Positions 19,144-25,826 of a stretch of DNA of 64,000 nt are shown here, one piece after another (positions within the stretch are counted from its first letter, which is position 1; each line of letters opens with the position of its first letter). Origin of the DNA: Achromobacter spanius. GTDB taxonomy: Bacteria > Pseudomonadota > Gammaproteobacteria > Burkholderiales > Burkholderiaceae_B. The notes below the pieces were generated by a model that was not told where the DNA came from, searched no databases, and worked only from the letters and a program-made list of their open reading frames with translations. Made by a program: the position numbers and the translations under genes. The stretch covers positions 5,022,001-5,086,000 of the forward strand of contig NZ_CP025030.1 of the NCBI RefSeq assembly GCF_002812705.1, in the 5' to 3' direction.

Positions 19144-20346
19144 ATGCGTTGCGCGCCCGCTCCTTCCTTGTCCCACGTTACGCGCCTGGCCCGTGGGCGT
19201 CGGCTGGGCGCGGCCGTGGCGCTGACTGCGATGCTGGCCGCGATACAGACCCCCGCGGCCGTGCATGCCCAGACGCCGCTCCCCCCGCCCTACGACTACG
19301 ACGAGCCCGTCCCCACGCCCCAGCGCGCCGCGCCCTTGCGGTGGCAAACCGTTGAACTGGGCAAGCCGGGCCACCGCTACAAGATGCCGGTCTACGCCAA
19401 TCGCAACCTGGCCAAGGATGACCTGCGCGACATCAAGCAAATCGTGATCGTCGTGCACGGTGTCAAGCGGGATGCCGACAGCTACTACGAGACCGTCGCG
19501 CAACTGCTCACGCACAATCCGGACCGGGCGCGCAACACGCTGATCCTGGCGCCGCGCTTCTCGGGCTCGATCGATTCCGGGTTCGGCGGCATGGCCGCAT
19601 GGCGTAAAGCCGACTGGGAAGACGGAGGCGAAAGCGTCAAGGCCAGCGGCCGGCCCGCCCCGGTCACGTCCTTCCAGGTGCTGGACGACCTGCTTGGCAG
19701 CCTGGACGATCGCAAGCGCCTGCCCACGCTGGCCGGCATTGTGCTGGCCGGCCATTCGGCCGGCGCGCAGTTGGTGCACCGCTACGCCATCCTGAACAAT
19801 CTCGACGGCACGCTGCGGCGCGACGGCCTGTCGCTGCGCTACGTGGTCGCCAACCCCTCGTCCTACCTGTACCTGAGCAACGAGCGGCCCCGCGCCGACG
19901 GCAAGGGCTACGCCCGTTACGAACGCGGCATCTGCCCCACCTACAACCAGTACAAGTACGGCACCGACAAGCTGCCCGCCTACGCGGGCGACACCGACGA
20001 CAGCCGGCTGTTCGTGCGCTATGCCGCGCGCGAGGTCATCTACCTGTTGGGCGGCGCGGACAACAACCCCGAACACCGGCTGCTGGACAAGACCTGCGGC
20101 GCCGAGGCGCAGGGCGCCACCCGCCTGGCACGTGGCACCGGCTACGTGCAGTACGAACATGTGTTGGCCGCACGCGGCGCCAAGCCCGTGCCGCTGCATC
20201 ACAGCAGCTTTGAGGTGGGCGGCGTGGGGCACGACAGCAAGCGCATGTTCGGCTCGGTCTGCGGCGCCCAGGCGCTATTGGGTTTCGGCGCCCAGACGGG
20301 CGAGCGCGCAGCCGCCTGCGACATCATCAAGCCGCGCGGTAAATAA
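19144..20346 (+). CDS. Exported alpha/beta-hydrolase
   Basis: A 400-residue protein with a twin-arginine-like basic N-terminus and a hydrophobic segment ending AAVHAQ (about residue 43), so probably exported. The alpha/beta-hydrolase core shows IVIVVHGVKRDADSYYE (oxyanion strand) and the nucleophile elbow GHSAG with S205. A conserved H-G-V rather than H-G-G marks a non-lipase branch. Near the C-terminus VGHDS could carry the catalytic histidine. The substrate is unknown. It follows fnr by 14 bases and may share its transcript. Confidence 0.78.
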   Translation: MRCAPAPSLSHVTRLARGRRLGAAVALTAMLAAIQTPAAVHAQTPLPPPYDYDEPVPTPQRAAPLRWQTVELGKPGHRYKMPVYANRNLAKDDLRDIKQIVIVVHGVKRDADSYYETVAQLLTHNPDRARNTLILAPRFSGSIDSGFGGMAAWRKADWEDGGESVKASGRPAPVTSFQVLDDLLGSLDDRKRLPTLAGIVLAGHSAGAQLVHRYAILNNLDGTLRRDGLSLRYVVANPSSYLYLSNERPRADGKGYARYERGICPTYNQYKYGTDKLPAYAGDTDDSRLFVRYAAREVIYLLGGADNNPEHRLLDKTCGAEAQGATRLARGTGYVQYEHVLAARGAKPVPLHHSSFEVGGVGHDSKRMFGSVCGAQALLGFGAQTGERAAACDIIKPRGK

Positions 20347-20413
20347 GAACCTAGGGAAATTCCTGACGGCGTCGGCTTGACGCCGGCGTTGTGGCGGGCC
20401 GATACTTAACCTT

Positions 20414-20887
20414 ATGGTTAACTTAAACGACGACACGCTGGATAGCGTTTTCTCTGCCCTGGCCGACGGCACCCGCCGCCGCGTGCTGGCGGACCTGGAA
20501 CAGGGCACCGCGACGGTCAGCGAACTGGCGCGTCCCCACGCCATGTCGCTGCCGGCCTTCCTGAAGCACTTGCGCGTGCTGGAAGACGCGGGCCTGATCG
20601 CACGCGCCAAGGACGGCCGCGTGGTCAGTTGCACCTTATCGCCCCAGCCCATGCAGGCGGCATCCGACTGGCTGACGCGTTACGAGAAGTTCTGGACCGG
20701 CCAATTCGATTCGCTGGCCCGCTACCTGTATCACGACGAGGAGATCCACCCATGTCCACCGCCCCCAGCAACACCCCCGCCCCCGGCCCCGCCCAGGGCA
20801 ACACCCCCATCGAGCTCCGGCTCACCCGACGCTTCACCGCCACCGCCGACCGGCTCTGGCGCGCGTGGACCGACCCGCAAGCGCTGA
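20414..20887 (+). CDS. ArsR-family regulator
   Basis: A small winged-helix regulator of the ArsR type usually found in front of a SRPBCC/AHSA1 gene. The helix-turn-helix is clear (SVFSALADGTRRRVLADL, TVSELARPHAMSLPAFLKHLRVLEDAGLI). No metal-binding Cys pair is seen, so it is not a metal sensor of the classic kind. The normal family length ends near residue 112. Here the frame stays open for a further 45 residues of almost pure Pro/Ser/Gly, overlapping the next gene by 136 bases. This may be a real tail or a recent loss of the stop codon. Confidence 0.85.
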   Translation: MVNLNDDTLDSVFSALADGTRRRVLADLEQGTATVSELARPHAMSLPAFLKHLRVLEDAGLIARAKDGRVVSCTLSPQPMQAASDWLTRYEKFWTGQFDSLARYLYHDEEIHPCPPPPATPPPPAPPRATPPSSSGSPDASPPPPTGSGARGPTRKR

Positions 20888-21237
20888 TGAAATGGTTTGG
20901 CCCCGCCGGCACCCAGCGCGTGCTGCAGGCCGACACCGACGTGCGTGTGGGCGGCGCCTATCAGGTGGGCTTTGTGACCGAAGACGGCCAGGCGCATTAC
21001 GCCAGCGGGGAATACCAGGAGGTCGAGCCGCAACGCCGCCTGGTGTTCACCTGGGCATGGCGCGATACGCCGGACGACACCTCGCTGATCACCCTTGAAT
21101 TCACCCCCGTGCAGGGCGGCACCGAGCTGGCCTTCCTGCAAACCCCCTTTGTCGACCAAGCCACCCGAGACGGCCACGAAACCGGCTGGGCGGGCGCCAT
21201 GGACCGGCTCGCGGATCACCTCGCAAGCCCGGTCTGA
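20752..21237 (+). CDS. SRPBCC (AHSA1-type) domain protein
   Basis: A 161-residue START/SRPBCC-fold protein of the activator-of-Hsp90-ATPase-homology group. Typical motifs are LTRRFTATADRLWRAWTDPQALMKWFGP and TGWAGAMDRLADHL at the C-terminal helix. These proteins bind hydrophobic ligands; the pairing with an ArsR regulator is very common and its role is unclear. The ATG at 20752 has a GAGGAG ribosome site inside the ArsR frame. The N-terminal 18 residues are Pro/Ala-rich and precede the domain. Confidence 0.87.
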   Translation: MSTAPSNTPAPGPAQGNTPIELRLTRRFTATADRLWRAWTDPQALMKWFGPAGTQRVLQADTDVRVGGAYQVGFVTEDGQAHYASGEYQEVEPQRRLVFTWAWRDTPDDTSLITLEFTPVQGGTELAFLQTPFVDQATRDGHETGWAGAMDRLADHLASPV

Positions 21238-21315
21238 CTTGCCGATTGCCCCACAGGCGGGTCGCAAGGCCCGCCCCGCTGCGGGTCTCAGCGCCCGCCA
21301 CTCAGGAGACGCACC

Positions 21316-22014
21316 ATGCACACCGACCACGCCGTTGTATCCCGCCCGGAATGGGAAGCTGCCCGCGCAGCCCTGCTGGTCCGCGAGAAAGCCCTGACGC
21401 GCAGCCAGGACGCGCTCGCGCGCGACCGGCTCGCCCTGCCCTGGATGCGCGTCGAAAAGCGCTACCAGTTTCAAGGCGAGCAAGGGCCGCTGGGCCTGGC
21501 CGACCTGTTTGGCGGCAACAGCCAGTTGATCATCTATCACTTCATGTATGCGCCCGAATGGGACGAAGGCTGCGTGGGGTGCTCATTCCTGGCCGACCAC
21601 CTGGACGCCGCGCTCGTGCACCTGCGCCATCACGACGTGACGGTGGTGGCGGTATCGCGCGCGCCGCTGGCCAAATTGAACGCGTTCAAGCGGCGCATGG
21701 GCTGGCGCTTTACCTGGCTGTCTTCCGAAGGTTGCGACTTCAACGGCGACATGCACGCCTCCGTGCCCAACGCCGACGGCAGCATGGAAGACCGGCCTGG
21801 CGCCAGCGCTTTTTTTCGCGATCCGGACGGCAACATCTTCCTGACGTATTCCGCCTTTGAACGTGGCGTGGAAAGGTTGGCGGGCGCCTATAACTATCTG
21901 GACTTCGCCGCGTTTGGCCGCAATGAAAACGGCCCGAACTTCGACGTGACCGATTGGGTGCGCCATCATGACCGGTACGACCACGCAAACGCCAACTGCC
22001 ACGTCTGCGGCTAA
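21316..22014 (+). CDS. DUF899 thioredoxin-fold protein
   Basis: A 232-residue member of the DUF899 family, which has a thioredoxin-like fold. Recognisable stretches are LALPWMRVEKRYQFQGEQG, LIIYHFMYAPEWDEGCVGCSF with a C-x-x-C pair, and the C-terminal FLTYSAFERGVERLAGAYNYLD. No substrate is known; a disulfide or peroxide-linked role is possible from the fold. A good ribosome site (CAGGAG) precedes the start. The last 47 bases overlap the next membrane protein gene. Confidence 0.85.
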   Translation: MHTDHAVVSRPEWEAARAALLVREKALTRSQDALARDRLALPWMRVEKRYQFQGEQGPLGLADLFGGNSQLIIYHFMYAPEWDEGCVGCSFLADHLDAALVHLRHHDVTVVAVSRAPLAKLNAFKRRMGWRFTWLSSEGCDFNGDMHASVPNADGSMEDRPGASAFFRDPDGNIFLTYSAFERGVERLAGAYNYLDFAAFGRNENGPNFDVTDWVRHHDRYDHANANCHVCG

Positions 22015-22417
22015 ACGGCTGCGCGCGATAACCGGCCCATGGCTTGCCTGTGTAGCGGCCATGCTGATCGGCCTGCTGGCCGACACCCGCCACACGCCCG
22101 CCGCCTTGCTGGCCAGCGAATGCGGCGCGCCGGGCGGCTTGCTGGACATGGCGTGGCGGCACGCGGTGCTGATGCCCGTGACCAGCACCGCCATGGCGCT
22201 GGCCGCCCTGGCGCCCTGGCCCGCAGCGCCCCCGTTGACCGAGCGTGTGCTCTGCGCCGGGCTCATGGCCGTGGGCATGATTTTGGGTGCAAGGTTGGGC
22301 GTGGTGACGGCGCTGGGCTTGGGCGCGCCGATATTTGCCGGCCTGGTGCTGGGCATGGCGGCCGGGATGGCGGCCGCGCTCTTGCCCTTGGCGCTGCTTG
22401 GCCGGGCCCGCGATTAG
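21968..22417 (+). CDS. Small membrane protein of unknown function
   Basis: A 149-residue protein with four predicted helices (about 22-40, 63-83, 94-114 and 118-142) and small-residue-rich membrane segments. I do not recognise a family with certainty. It starts inside the end of the DUF899 gene (47-base overlap), so the two are probably translated together. Confidence 0.6.
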   Translation: MTGTTTQTPTATSAAKRLRAITGPWLACVAAMLIGLLADTRHTPAALLASECGAPGGLLDMAWRHAVLMPVTSTAMALAALAPWPAAPPLTERVLCAGLMAVGMILGARLGVVTALGLGAPIFAGLVLGMAAGMAAALLPLALLGRARD

Positions 22418-22428
22418 CGGTGCGCGTA

Positions 22429-22476
22429 GTGGCCCAAGTAGTGGCTCAGGTAATGGCTCAGGTAATGGCCCAAGTA
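22429..22476. repeat. Four tandem 12-bp repeats
   Basis: Four copies of the unit (G/A)TGGC(C/T)CA(A/G)GTA follow one another without gaps between the convergent membrane-protein and ferredoxin genes. The outer copies share CCCAAGTA and the inner ones CTCAGGTA. No spacers are present, so this is a minisatellite, not CRISPR. Confidence 0.85.
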
Positions 22477-22497
22477 GGCGCGCATCTAGTGACGCTC

Positions 22498-22830
22498 TTA
22501 GCGACGCGCCCCGGTCAGCGCACGCTCCACCGGCGCGGCGGGTTCTATCGGTGCGGCTAGCGGCGCCTGGATCGTCAGCGCGGACGTGGCCTGCGCCACG
22601 CAGGGCAAGATCCAGCCTTCTTCCTTTTCATCCCGCGACAGCCCCGGCCATTCAACGGCATACGTCACGGAACCCTCCAGCATCAAGCACATACAGGCGC
22701 GGCAGGTCCCGTTGCGGCAAGAACTGGGCAGCTTGATCCCGGCGGCCTGCGCCGCAAGCAGCACCGAACTGCCGGCGTCCGCGTCATAACGCAGGCCGGC
22801 CGGTTCGATCAGAATGGAAAATGCGGCCAT
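22498..22830 (-). CDS. Plant-type [2Fe-2S] ferredoxin domain protein
   Basis: A 110-residue ferredoxin. The cluster ligands are seen as C-x4-C-x2-C in SCRNGTCRACMC, with the fourth cysteine in WILPCVAQ. The fold matches small soluble electron carriers or detached oxygenase-reductase ferredoxin domains. The last 20 residues (Pro/Ala-rich) go beyond the core. ATG 22830 is chosen since the domain begins there. It follows the Nudix gene by 25 bases on the same strand. Confidence 0.85.
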   Translation of the reverse strand: MAAFSILIEPAGLRYDADAGSSVLLAAQAAGIKLPSSCRNGTCRACMCLMLEGSVTYAVEWPGLSRDEKEEGWILPCVAQATSALTIQAPLAAPIEPAAPVERALTGARR

Positions 22831-22855
22831 GACGACGACGGGTCCAGGCGACGCC

Positions 22856-23452
22856 TTAGGCGGCGTTGTCCTGCCAGTCCAGCTTCCAGGCGCCGGACAG
22901 CACATTCTGCATCCACAGCACGCAGGTCAGCGTCTTGGCGTCGGTAACTTCGCCCTTGCTGCATGCAGCAAGAAGCTCGGCGGGGTCCGCGCTGATCACG
23001 TCCAGGAACTCGTCCTGATCCAACTGCCGCGGCCCGGCGCGCAAACCGCGCGCGAAGAAGATGTGGATGATCTCGGTGGAATAGGCGATGGCCAGGTGCA
23101 GGGCGCCGGCGTGCGCCCACTGGTCGGCGGTGTAGCCGGTTTCTTCAAGCAATTCGCGCTTGCCGCACACCAGCGGGTCTTCGCCCGGATCCAGCTTGCC
23201 CGCCGGAAACTCCGTCATGACGCGCCCGATGGGATAGCGAAACTGGCGTTCAAGCAACACCCTGCCGTCGTCCAGCAACGGGATCACCACGACAGCGCCC
23301 GGATGCACGATGTATTCACGCGTTGCGGTGTTGCCGTTGGGCAGGCTGACGGTGTCGCGGCGAACCTTCAGGAAACTGCCTTCAAACGGCGCTTCGCGGG
23401 TCACCAGCGTTTCAACAAGATGCGTATCGCTTTCAGCGGAGGGGCGGGTCAT
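22856..23452 (-). CDS. ADP-ribose pyrophosphatase-type Nudix hydrolase
   Basis: A 198-residue Nudix enzyme. The Nudix box G-x5-E-x7-R-E-L-x-E-E-x-G is intact (from GKLDPGED to RELLEETGY), preceded by the ADPRase-like N-terminal beta domain (REAPFEGSFLKVRRD, GAVVVIPLLDDGRVLLERQFRYPIG). Relatives cleave ADP-ribose to AMP and ribose 5-phosphate. It is upstream of the ferredoxin gene in the same direction. Confidence 0.9.
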   Translation of the reverse strand: MTRPSAESDTHLVETLVTREAPFEGSFLKVRRDTVSLPNGNTATREYIVHPGAVVVIPLLDDGRVLLERQFRYPIGRVMTEFPAGKLDPGEDPLVCGKRELLEETGYTADQWAHAGALHLAIAYSTEIIHIFFARGLRAGPRQLDQDEFLDVISADPAELLAACSKGEVTDAKTLTCVLWMQNVLSGAWKLDWQDNAA

Positions 23453-23561
23453 GACGGCGTCTTAGTCTCTTGAAACAGGCGGGCGGCGAGCCGCCCCGGG
23501 GCAAGCCATGCAGCTTACCACCGCCGCCCGACGCCGCACGGCCGCTTGCCCGGCCGGAGGC

Positions 23562-24815
23562 TCAATCGAACTTGCGTTTGGCGTCCAGCGCCAGGCCGGC
23601 GCCAATGCTGCCAAACAAATCGCCTTCCACGCTACGCGCGCCCGGCACCAGCGCCGACACGGTCTCGCGCAAGCGCGGCACGCGGCTGGAGCCGCCCGTG
23701 AAGAACACCGTGTCTACATCCGCGGTGGCCACGCCCGCATCGCGCAGCAACGCGCCCACCGTGGTCTCGACCTTTTCGATCAAGCGGCCCACGCAGGCAT
23801 CGAACGACGGGCGTGTCACGTCCACCGCCAATTCCGGCGCAATCCGCGACAGGTCGATGCGTGCCAACGGGTTTTCCGACAGCGCGATCTTGGCCTCTTC
23901 CACCTGCACCGCCACCCAGTGGCCGGCGCGCTGCTTCACCAGGTTCAGCAACAGGTCGATCTTGTCGCGGTCGCCGGCTTCGGCGCGAATATACGCAAAG
24001 TGCTCCGCGGCCTTGCGGGTGTACGCCTGGTTGATGGTGTGCCAGCAAGCCAGGTTGCCGTATTGGGTTGACGGCACATCCTTGCCGCTGCGCAACTGGC
24101 TGCCCAAGCCCAGCAGCGGCATGACGTGTGCCAGGCTCAACTGCTTGTCGAAGTCCACCCCACCGATGTGTACCCCGCCGTAAGCCAGGATGTCGTCGCG
24201 ACGATCTGCCTTGGCGGCGCGGCCCGGCCCCAGACGGATCAAGGAAAAGTCCGAGGTACCCCCGCCGATGTCGATGACCAGCACCAGCTCTTCGCGATCA
24301 ATCTGCGATTCATAGTCGAAGGCGGCAGCCAAGGGTTCGAACTGGAATTCGATGTCGGTGAACCCCACGCTGCGCGCGATTTCGCCCAGCGTGTCTTGCG
24401 CGGTCTGGTCGGCCGCCGTGTTGTCGTCGACGAAGAACACCGGCCGGCCCAGCACCGCCCGCGTGAAATCGCGCCCTGCGGCAGTTTCGGCGCGCCGCTT
24501 CAGTTCGGCGATGAAGCGGGTCAACAGCACGCGAAACGGAATCGAACGCCCTTGGACTTCGGTGGACCCATCGATCAACGAACTGCCCAGCAGGCTCTTC
24601 ATCGACCGCATCAAGCGCCCGTCATAACCCGCCAGATAGTCGGAAATCGCGGCGCGGCCATAGCTGACCTCCGCGTCTTCATCGTGGAAAAAAATGGCCG
24701 ACGGCAAGGTGGTCTTGCCGTCTTCCAGGGCGAGAAGCGCGCGCTGGTCGGGGCGGCTCCAGCCTACGGTGGAGTTGGACGTGCCGAAGTCGACGCCGCA
24801 TGCGGTGGAGATCAT
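23562..24815 (-). CDS. yegD: Hsp70-family chaperone, YegD-like
   Basis: A 417-residue actin/Hsp70-fold protein lacking the C-terminal peptide-binding domain, as in E. coli YegD. Phosphate loops are clear: GVDFGTSNSTVGW at the N-terminus, VIDIGGGTSDFSLI in the middle, and FFTGGSSRVPRLRETV near the end. YegD-like proteins are atypical ATP-binding chaperones of unknown partner. I start at ATG 24815 because the first phosphate loop follows directly; the frame is open to 24953 but that part is not conserved. It is divergent from the TagO-TssM pair over a 390-base gap. Confidence 0.9.
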   Translation of the reverse strand: MISTACGVDFGTSNSTVGWSRPDQRALLALEDGKTTLPSAIFFHDEDAEVSYGRAAISDYLAGYDGRLMRSMKSLLGSSLIDGSTEVQGRSIPFRVLLTRFIAELKRRAETAAGRDFTRAVLGRPVFFVDDNTAADQTAQDTLGEIARSVGFTDIEFQFEPLAAAFDYESQIDREELVLVIDIGGGTSDFSLIRLGPGRAAKADRRDDILAYGGVHIGGVDFDKQLSLAHVMPLLGLGSQLRSGKDVPSTQYGNLACWHTINQAYTRKAAEHFAYIRAEAGDRDKIDLLLNLVKQRAGHWVAVQVEEAKIALSENPLARIDLSRIAPELAVDVTRPSFDACVGRLIEKVETTVGALLRDAGVATADVDTVFFTGGSSRVPRLRETVSALVPGARSVEGDLFGSIGAGLALDAKRKFD

Positions 24816-25205
24816 GGAGATTTCTGGGGCTGAAAGCAAAACGGCGGACAAGTGTACTCGCTTCGCCGGGGCGGGGGCGTCATGCGCGGTTCCAGGGCAT
24901 CCGGCCCCTTCTACGAAGCGTGTTGCCGCAGACGGCTTGCCGAGCCGTCGCAATAGGACGAATTCGAAAATAGAAAAACAATCATCAACGCGCGCAATGA
25001 CGCTTGGAATTTGCCGCCATTCACGCCGCTTTCTGATTCTTCCTATGGATAAAAACGAAGTGGCATGGTCTCGTTGTTGATTACCACTTTGTTCAAAAGT
25101 GTGCGATTCATGATCGCTGGATGCCTCTCAAATCCTGAGCATCTTCAAAAACATGTTGGCGCGCCGCTGTCAGGCGTGAAATCTGCACGGGGAGGAACAC
25201 TCTGC
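24816..25205. other. AT-richer intergenic region between Hsp70 and TagO genes
   Basis: This 390-base gap has no convincing gene. Its part from about 24955 to 25160 is clearly poorer in GC than the surroundings, with runs such as AATAGAAAAACAATCATCAA. It must hold divergent promoters for the yegD-like gene and tagO. A ribosome site GGGGAGGAA lies 8-17 bases before the tagO start. I see no clear operator or repeat. Confidence 0.6.
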
Positions 25206-25826
25206 ATGAAACCCACAGCTACCCTGCTTATGCTGTTGATGGCCGCGCCGGCCGGCCACGCCGCGCTGGCCGCCGATACCCCTTTGCGCCACTGCACACA
25301 GCTCATCTCCAACGTCGAGCGGCTGGCATGCTTTGACGCGGCCACGGGAACACCGCCATCGGCGCGCGCGTCGGACGTCATCCGGCAGAACGAATCGACA
25401 CGGCCTGAGGGCGACTCGACGTTCCTGCTGACCGACTCGAACGAGCCTCCTGCCGGGCAACAGCGCGTGGTGATTTCCGCGCCGGCGCTGAACACGCAAC
25501 CTCCCATCTATCTGGCCATCACCTGCCTGTCCAACATTTCGCGCTTGCAGTTGCAGGCGGATCGGCCCTTCGAGCGCCACCAGATGACCGTCCAGCTTTA
25601 TATGGATGATCGGCCCTTGTCCGCCGCCCGCCCGTGGCGCGTGCTGGCCGAAGGCAACGTGGCCGACGCCGGACGAGGCCTGGTCGCCATTGACCAGTTG
25701 CGGCCCTTCGTGGCGGGCCAGCGCCTGCGGGTGGAGAGCGACTACGCGTTGTTCAACGGCTTGACCTTCAACGCCACCGGCTTGCAAGCGCTGTTGTCGC
25801 GCCAACGCGAGGCGTGTCACTGGTGA
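25206..25826 (+). CDS. T6SS-associated protein TagO/VasI
   Basis: A 206-residue exported protein with a signal peptide (residues 1-23, ending ALA-AD). The motif HCTQLISNVERLACFDA, with two cysteines and the RLACFD end, is the N-terminal hallmark of TagO/VasI, an accessory type VI secretion protein. The rest has the two beta-rich segments with the ITCLSNISRLQL cysteine. It overlaps the TssM-like gene and has no further T6SS genes near it. An upstream in-frame ATG at 25065 would block the signal peptide and is not favoured. Confidence 0.8.
   Translation: MKPTATLLMLLMAAPAGHAALAADTPLRHCTQLISNVERLACFDAATGTPPSARASDVIRQNESTRPEGDSTFLLTDSNEPPAGQQRVVISAPALNTQPPIYLAITCLSNISRLQLQADRPFERHQMTVQLYMDDRPLSAARPWRVLAEGNVADAGRGLVAIDQLRPFVAGQRLRVESDYALFNGLTFNATGLQALLSRQREACHW

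Noticed and set aside
22429..22476. CRISPR array
   Set aside because: The repeats are 12 bases, directly adjacent, with no spacers and no cas genes in the window.
25065..25205. N-terminal extension of TagO from ATG 25065
   Set aside because: It would place 47 non-conserved residues before a clear signal peptide; the ribosome site supports ATG 25206.
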